From: Gammaproteobacteria bacterium
GTDB lineage: Bacteria > Pseudomonadota > Gammaproteobacteria > JABABF01
Direction: 5' to 3'
DNA: 9,550 nucleotides
Assembly (NCBI GenBank): GCA_014238345.1
Contig: JABABF010000009.1
Location: 1 to 9,550 of the forward strand
The notes under the pieces were generated by a model. It was not told the DNA's origin. It was given only the letters and a program-made list of their open reading frames with translations, and did no database searches. The translations under genes were made by a program, and so were the position numbers. Every line of letters starts with the position of its first letter. Positions within the stretch are counted from its first letter, which is position 1. Shown in pieces: positions 5,630-9,550 of this stretch.

Positions 5630-8600
5630 TCACCTCTTATCTCCATCCAACAATCGCAAATTCCGATCTCCCCAAGCGCTGTCTACTCGCCCTACTGGCG
5701 ACCAGTATTTCACCGCGCCACCCGCCACTTCGGAGCCGCCAGGAACCGCCGCCCATGCCGCCGCCTCCGCCCGTGTGTAGGGGTGCTCCCACAGCTCGCC
5801 CATCACGCTCTGCGCTGTGTGTGGGGCGTTTACCAGCGGGTTGTCATCATGGGGCCATTCACCTGCCTCTACCCGGGCAATCTCCCCGCGTATCGCTATC
5901 ATCGCATCGCAGAAGCGGTCGATCTCTACCAGTCCCTCGGACTCAGTCGGCTCAATCATCAGGGTTCCGGGCACCGGGAAGGACATCGTCGGGGCGTGGA
6001 AACCGTAGTCGATCAGACGCTTCGCCACATCTTCGTTGCTGAGCCCACTCTGCTTCCTCAGTGAGCGCAAGTCGATAACGCACTCGTGCGCCACCCACCC
6101 ATCGCGACCGGTATACAACACGCAGTAGTGTGCCGCCAGTCGCTGCGCGATGTAGTTGGCGCTCAAAATCGCTACTTGGCTCGCCTTTAATAGCCCGCCC
6201 GCGCCCATCATAGCGATGTAAGCCCAAGCGATCGGCAGAATGCCCGCATTACCCCAGCGCGCCGCCGATACAGCGCCCACTGCTGTCTTCTCACCGCTCA
6301 GCGGGTCTCCCGGCAGATAGTCCACTAGATGCGCCGCCACCGCCACAGGCCCCACCCCGGGGCCGCCACCGCCGTGCGGAATGCAGAAGGTCTTGTGTAG
6401 GTTCAAGTGGCTGACATCAGCCCCGAAGTCAGGCAGCGAGGCCAACCCCACCAGCGCGTTCAGGTTGGCTCCGTCCATATAGACCTGCCCACCATGCTCA
6501 TGCACCACCTCGCACAGCTCACCGATCGCCTCTTCGAACACCCCGTGTGTGGAGGGATAGGTCACCATCAGCGCCGCTAACTGCCCGCTGTGTTTCCTCG
6601 CCTTGACCCGTAAGTCAGCCACATCTATATTGCCGCTAGTATCGCAGGCGACCGTTAGCACCCGCATCCCCGCCATCGCCGCCGAGGCCGGGTTGGTGCC
6701 ATGCGCCGAAGCCGGGATCAGGCAGATATCGCGCTGTTCCTCACCCCGCGCCCGATGCCAATTGCGTATCGCCAACAGCCCGGCGAACTCCCCCTGCGAG
6801 CCAGCATTAGGCTGCAGGGACACCGCAGCATAACCAGTGGCCTCAGCTAACCAGTTCTCTAGCTCCGCCACCAACCGTGCATAGCCGCGCAGCTGGTCGG
6901 CTGGTGCGTAGGGGTGCAAGGCGCTAAAACCCGGCCAGCTGATCGGCATCATTTCGGCGCTGGCGTTGAGTTTCATCGTGCAGGAGCCAAGCGGGATCAT
7001 AGTGCGGTCCAACGCCAGATCTTTATCCGCCAGCCGCCGCAGATAGCGCATCATCTCAGTCTCTGAACGATAGCGCCGGAACAGCTCTTGGCGTAAAAAG
7101 CTACTGCGCCGCCGCAATCCCTCTGGCAGTCTCAATGCGGTCTGGGCAATGGCTTCTACCGACCCCAGCCCCAGCGCTGTCGCCAACCGCCTGAGTATTG
7201 CATCATCGCTGGTCTCGTCAAAGTTGAAACCCAGCGCCACACCGCCATCTAGCAGGCGCAGATTGAAACCCGCCTGCCGTGCCGCCGTAGCCAGCCGCTG
7301 AGCCTGCGCCGCGCCCACTTCCAGCACCACTGTGTCGAAGAAGGCTTCATGGCGCAACCGATAACCCGATGCCTGTGCCGCCACCGCAAAGGCCGCCGCC
7401 GCCCCGTGTGTGCGGCGGGCGATGGCTCGCAGACCCTCGGCTCCATGCCAGACCACATAGCTGCCCGCCATCACCGCCAACAGCACCTGCGCGGTGCAGA
7501 TGTTGGAAGTGGCTCGCTCGCGCCGGATGTGTTGCTCGCGGGTCTGTAGGGCAAGGCGGTAAGCTGGTCGCCCGTGGCTATCTATTGAGACACTGACCAA
7601 GCGCCCGGGCAGCTGGCGACGAAAGCGCTCGCGAGTGGCGAAGTAGGCAGCATGCGGACCCCCACAGCCCAGCGGTACACCGAAGCGCTGAGTAGAGCCC
7701 AAGACAATGTCGGCACCCAGCTCGCCGGGCGGGGTCAGCAAAGCCAATGCCAGTGGGTCGGCGGCGACGATGGCCAGCGCCCCCGCCGCATGCGCCGCCG
7801 CGATGGCCGGCCGCAAATCAGGCACTGCACCGCCACTGCCCGGATATTGCAAGATCACCCCAAGGCAGCCCTCGGGCAGCTCCGCCGCCGCCTGCGCTGT
7901 GCCACGTACCAACCGCAGCCCCAACGGCTCAGCCCGTGTATGCAACACCGCAAAAGTCTGCGGATGCAGTTCTGGATCGATGAGAAAACAGCCCTCACGC
8001 CGCTTGGCGATGCGTAGGGTCATCGCCATCGCCTCGGCGGCGGCAGTGGCCTCGTCCAACAGTGAGGCGTTGGCGACCTCCATACCACTCAACTCGGTGA
8101 TGACAGTCTGGAAGTTCAACAGAGCCTCTAGGCGCCCCTGGCTAATCTCTGGCTGATAAGGGGTATAGGCGGTGTACCAGGCCGGATTCTCCAACACATT
8201 TCGTTGAATAACGGGTGGGGTCACGGTGCCGTGGTAACCCATGCCAATTAGCGGGGTCAGGCACTGGTTCTCGGCGGCGTAATTGGCGAGGCGAGCCAGT
8301 GCCCCAGCCTCGTCCAGCGGTGCTGGCAGCCGCATCGGCTGGGCGCGGCGGATGACGGGCGGTACCACAGCTTCAACCAGCGCCTTGAGACTGGACACAC
8401 CGACCGTCTGTAGCATCTGCTCCAGCTCGGCATCATCTGGACCGATGTGTCGAGCGACGAAGGGTCGTGGCTCCACAAAGGACGAGGGCGCATCTAAGAG
8501 TCGCGGCGTAACTGGTTGCGGTGTCGGCTCAGCTGGAGGGGGCTGGTTGAGCGAGCGCATGAGGGGTTTATGTTCGCCCACGGGAAGCGCAAATTGTTGG

Positions 8601-8800
8601 GCGTAACTCTCCTCAGCTCGCGTGCCGACCGCATGAAGCTGGGATGATTCGCGCTCGCCACACGGCGCGGCAGCTGCTAAAGTCGCCGAGCTGTGCCCCG
8701 CTTCATTGGGCGCCGGAGCCACTGTCTTCTCCCGCTCTGCATCAGCTCCAGTACGGCTCACTTGAGCCCCCATGTCGGCAACTTCCCAGCTATCGCTCAT
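5630..8800 (-). CDS. gcvP: Glycine dehydrogenase (decarboxylating), P-protein, with N-terminal extension
   Basis: PLP-dependent P-protein of the glycine cleavage system: it decarboxylates glycine and passes the aminomethyl group to lipoyl-GcvH. It is the single-chain type with both halves present. The first half holds RHIGP (H118), IGMGYHGT, WYTAYTPYQPE and SLLDEATAAAEA; the second holds PLGSCTMKLN, SAHGTNPASA, DGANLNA and HLNLHKTFCIPHGGGGPG with the PLP lysine K803. The C-terminus (PTESEG, DNPLVNAPH, KYWSPVGR, GDRNL) is complete. The length is 1056 residues against 957 in E. coli, the excess being an N-terminal extension of ~100 residues that is Ala/Glu/Ser-rich and then Pro-rich. The start 2 nt after the gcvH stop has GGAAGG 6 nt upstream; an internal ATG at residue 81 has no visible ribosome site. 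The extension has no domain I recognise. Confidence 0.97.
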   Translation of the reverse strand: MSDSWEVADMGAQVSRTGADAEREKTVAPAPNEAGHSSATLAAAAPCGERESSQLHAVGTRAEESYAQQFALPVGEHKPLMRSLNQPPPAEPTPQPVTPRLLDAPSSFVEPRPFVARHIGPDDAELEQMLQTVGVSSLKALVEAVVPPVIRRAQPMRLPAPLDEAGALARLANYAAENQCLTPLIGMGYHGTVTPPVIQRNVLENPAWYTAYTPYQPEISQGRLEALLNFQTVITELSGMEVANASLLDEATAAAEAMAMTLRIAKRREGCFLIDPELHPQTFAVLHTRAEPLGLRLVRGTAQAAAELPEGCLGVILQYPGSGGAVPDLRPAIAAAHAAGALAIVAADPLALALLTPPGELGADIVLGSTQRFGVPLGCGGPHAAYFATRERFRRQLPGRLVSVSIDSHGRPAYRLALQTREQHIRRERATSNICTAQVLLAVMAGSYVVWHGAEGLRAIARRTHGAAAAFAVAAQASGYRLRHEAFFDTVVLEVGAAQAQRLATAARQAGFNLRLLDGGVALGFNFDETSDDAILRRLATALGLGSVEAIAQTALRLPEGLRRRSSFLRQELFRRYRSETEMMRYLRRLADKDLALDRTMIPLGSCTMKLNASAEMMPISWPGFSALHPYAPADQLRGYARLVAELENWLAEATGYAAVSLQPNAGSQGEFAGLLAIRNWHRARGEEQRDICLIPASAHGTNPASAAMAGMRVLTVACDTSGNIDVADLRVKARKHSGQLAALMVTYPSTHGVFEEAIGELCEVVHEHGGQVYMDGANLNALVGLASLPDFGADVSHLNLHKTFCIPHGGGGPGVGPVAVAAHLVDYLPGDPLSGEKTAVGAVSAARWGNAGILPIAWAYIAMMGAGGLLKASQVAILSANYIAQRLAAHYCVLYTGRDGWVAHECVIDLRSLRKQSGLSNEDVAKRLIDYGFHAPTMSFPVPGTLMIEPTESEGLVEIDRFCDAMIAIRGEIARVEAGEWPHDDNPLVNAPHTAQSVMGELWEHPYTRAEAAAWAAVPGGSEVAGGAVKYWSPVGRVDSAWGDRNLRLLDGDKR

Positions 8801-8802
8801 CG

Positions 8803-9156
8803 CTAGCCTTCCAGCGAGTCGAGATAGCCTGTCTCATCCATCAGTTCCTCTAGCTCCTCAGGCGCATTGGGGGCGAGCTTGAATAGCCAGGTGTTGGGGG
8901 TCTGCGTCAGCGCCTCTGGCACCTCGACCAACGCTTCATTAACGGCGGTGATCTCACCACTGAGCGGGGCATTGATGCCGCTGGCCGCCTTGACTGACTC
9001 AATCACTGCCACGGATTCCCCCACCGTGACCATCGTCCCCACTGGAGGCAGCTCCAGAAAAACGAGATCGCCCAGCTCTTGGACGGCGTGCTCGCTGATG
9101 CCAACACTGTTGTCATCGTCATCGAACCATTCATGCGTGGGGCTGTATCTCTTCAT
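8803..9156 (-). CDS. gcvH: Glycine cleavage system H protein
   Basis: Small lipoyl carrier that shuttles the aminomethyl intermediate between P- and T-proteins and is reoxidised by the L-protein. The 117-residue product carries the lipoylation motif ESVKAAS with lipoyl lysine K56, preceded by VGISEHAVQELGDLVFLELP and followed by PLSGEITAVNEAL. It is shorter than the usual 125-130 residues. The N-terminus starts directly at the RYSPTHEW segment, the following loop (DDDDNS) is short, and the conserved DPYGxGW-type loop near the end is reduced to TPNTW. The hydrophobic WLFKL strand and the acidic C-terminal helix (EELEELMDETGYLDSLEG) remain, so it is probably functional. AGGAG (9164-9168) lies 7 nt before the ATG. 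It follows gcvT by 2 nt. Confidence 0.95.
   Translation of the reverse strand: MKRYSPTHEWFDDDDNSVGISEHAVQELGDLVFLELPPVGTMVTVGESVAVIESVKAASGINAPLSGEITAVNEALVEVPEALTQTPNTWLFKLAPNAPEELEELMDETGYLDSLEG
8807..8812 (-). promoter_or_regulatory. Ribosome binding site deciding the gcvP start
   Basis: On the minus strand GGAAGG lies 6 nt before the ATG at 8800 and inside the last codons of gcvH. It supports translation from this upstream ATG and therefore the long N-terminal extension of GcvP. The alternative ATG (8560) is preceded by AAACCCCTC, which has no Shine-Dalgarno match. Confidence 0.65.
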
Positions 9157-9158
9157 AC

Positions 9159-9550
9159 TCAGACTCCTGTAGGTGGGCGGTGGTAGCGGTGGGGGGTGAA
9201 GGGCATGGCAACGACGCGCAGCAGGTGCTCACGCCCATGCGCCACAGCCGTCAGAGGCTGCCCCGGGGTTGCCAGAGAGACCTCGACATAGCCCATGGCG
9301 ATGGGAGCGCCAACGCTAGAGCCAAAGCCTCCACTGCTGATATGGCCAACCGAGCGCCCCCCAAACAACAGCTGCGCTCCAGCGCGCACTGGCTGGCGAC
9401 CCTCGGGGCGCAATCCGACTCGGCGGCGGGCAGAGCCGGTGGCCAGCTCCGCCGAGATACGCGCCGCCCCCGGAAAATCGCCGCAATGCCGCCGCGCTGG
9501 TGAAACGACAAAGCCCAGCCCCGCCTCCACCGGGCTGGTGGTGGTGTCAA
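9159..9550 (-). CDS. gcvT: Glycine cleavage T protein (aminomethyltransferase), 3' part
   Basis: The C-terminal ~130 residues of the T-protein, which transfers the methylene group from aminomethyl-lipoyl-GcvH to tetrahydrofolate and releases ammonia. The rest lies beyond the right edge of the window. The frame is open to the edge and begins DTTTSPVEAGLGF, where GcvT proteins have a DxTPxEAGLGW-like segment. It continues with GDFPGA, RVGLRPEGRQPVRAGAQL, GRSVGHISSGGFGSSVGAPI, and ends with MPFTPHRYHR, all matching the C-terminal barrel domain of GcvT. The GTG at 9530 is internal, not the start. The stop (9159-9161) is 2 nt before gcvH. Any glycine riboswitch or promoter for the operon would be outside this window. 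Confidence 0.93.
   Translation of the reverse strand, partial: DTTTSPVEAGLGFVVSPARRHCGDFPGAARISAELATGSARRRVGLRPEGRQPVRAGAQLLFGGRSVGHISSGGFGSSVGAPIAMGYVEVSLATPGQPLTAVAHGREHLLRVVAMPFTPHRYHRPPTGV
9164..9168 (-). promoter_or_regulatory. Ribosome binding site of gcvH
   Basis: A perfect AGGAG on the minus strand sits 7 nt before the gcvH ATG (9156) and lies within the final codons of gcvT. This is typical of coupled translation through the gcvTHP operon. Confidence 0.7.

Noticed and set aside
7652..8156. Long open frames on the plus strand opposite gcvP, up to ~149 codons
   Set aside because: They are shadows of the high-GC gcvP gene on the other strand, with low-complexity Ala/Arg/Ser/Pro-rich products and no ribosome sites.
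8558..8560. Internal ATG of gcvP (residue 81) as the true start
   Set aside because: It would give a more usual length, but the preceding bases AAACCCCTC lack a Shine-Dalgarno sequence, while the upstream ATG has GGAAGG 6 nt away and the standard 2-nt gap to gcvH.

Overview
This 9.55 kb window is GC-rich chromosomal DNA from a proteobacterium, most likely a gammaproteobacterium. The evidence is a plus-strand block in the order proC, yggT, metX, metW and a DUF4426 gene, which I recall from Pseudomonas and its relatives. The glycine-cleavage genes, with a single-chain P-protein, also fit. I cannot name the genus from the sequence alone.

Layout. Positions 1-250 hold no gene I can support. They contain a near-perfect 10-bp-arm palindrome (51-71), a small palindrome (169-179) and a consensus -10 box (216-221). 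From 252 to 4809 runs a tight plus-strand cluster: a peroxiredoxin/thioredoxin-like protein, ProC (last step of proline synthesis), the membrane protein YggT, MetX and MetW (homoserine acylation for methionine synthesis), and a secreted DUF4426 protein. Spacings of -28 to +8 nt, plus one 127-nt leader before yggT, indicate co-transcription. At 4902-5570 comes a clearly AT-richer gene for a membrane-anchored NERD-domain protein that looks like an insertion. From 9550 down to 5630 on the minus strand lies gcvT (3' part only), gcvH and gcvP, with 2-nt gaps. These are the T, H and P proteins of the glycine cleavage system, which turns glycine into CO2, ammonia and methylene-THF. The NERD gene and gcvP converge across a 59-nt gap.

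The two operons share a one-carbon and sulfur amino-acid theme: MetX/MetW feed methionine synthesis, and the Gcv system supplies the folate-bound C1 units used to methylate homocysteine. That link is my inference; the genes are on opposite strands and separated by the NERD gene.

Points that stand out: a GcvP about 100 residues longer than E. coli GcvP at its N-terminus, backed by a good ribosome binding site at the upstream start; a compact GcvH missing part of a conserved loop; a MetX whose DWRF motif suggests succinyl-CoA rather than acetyl-CoA use; and the AT-rich NERD gene at a synteny break. I see no CRISPR array, transposase, tRNA or rRNA, and nothing that amounts to a clearly new multi-gene system.
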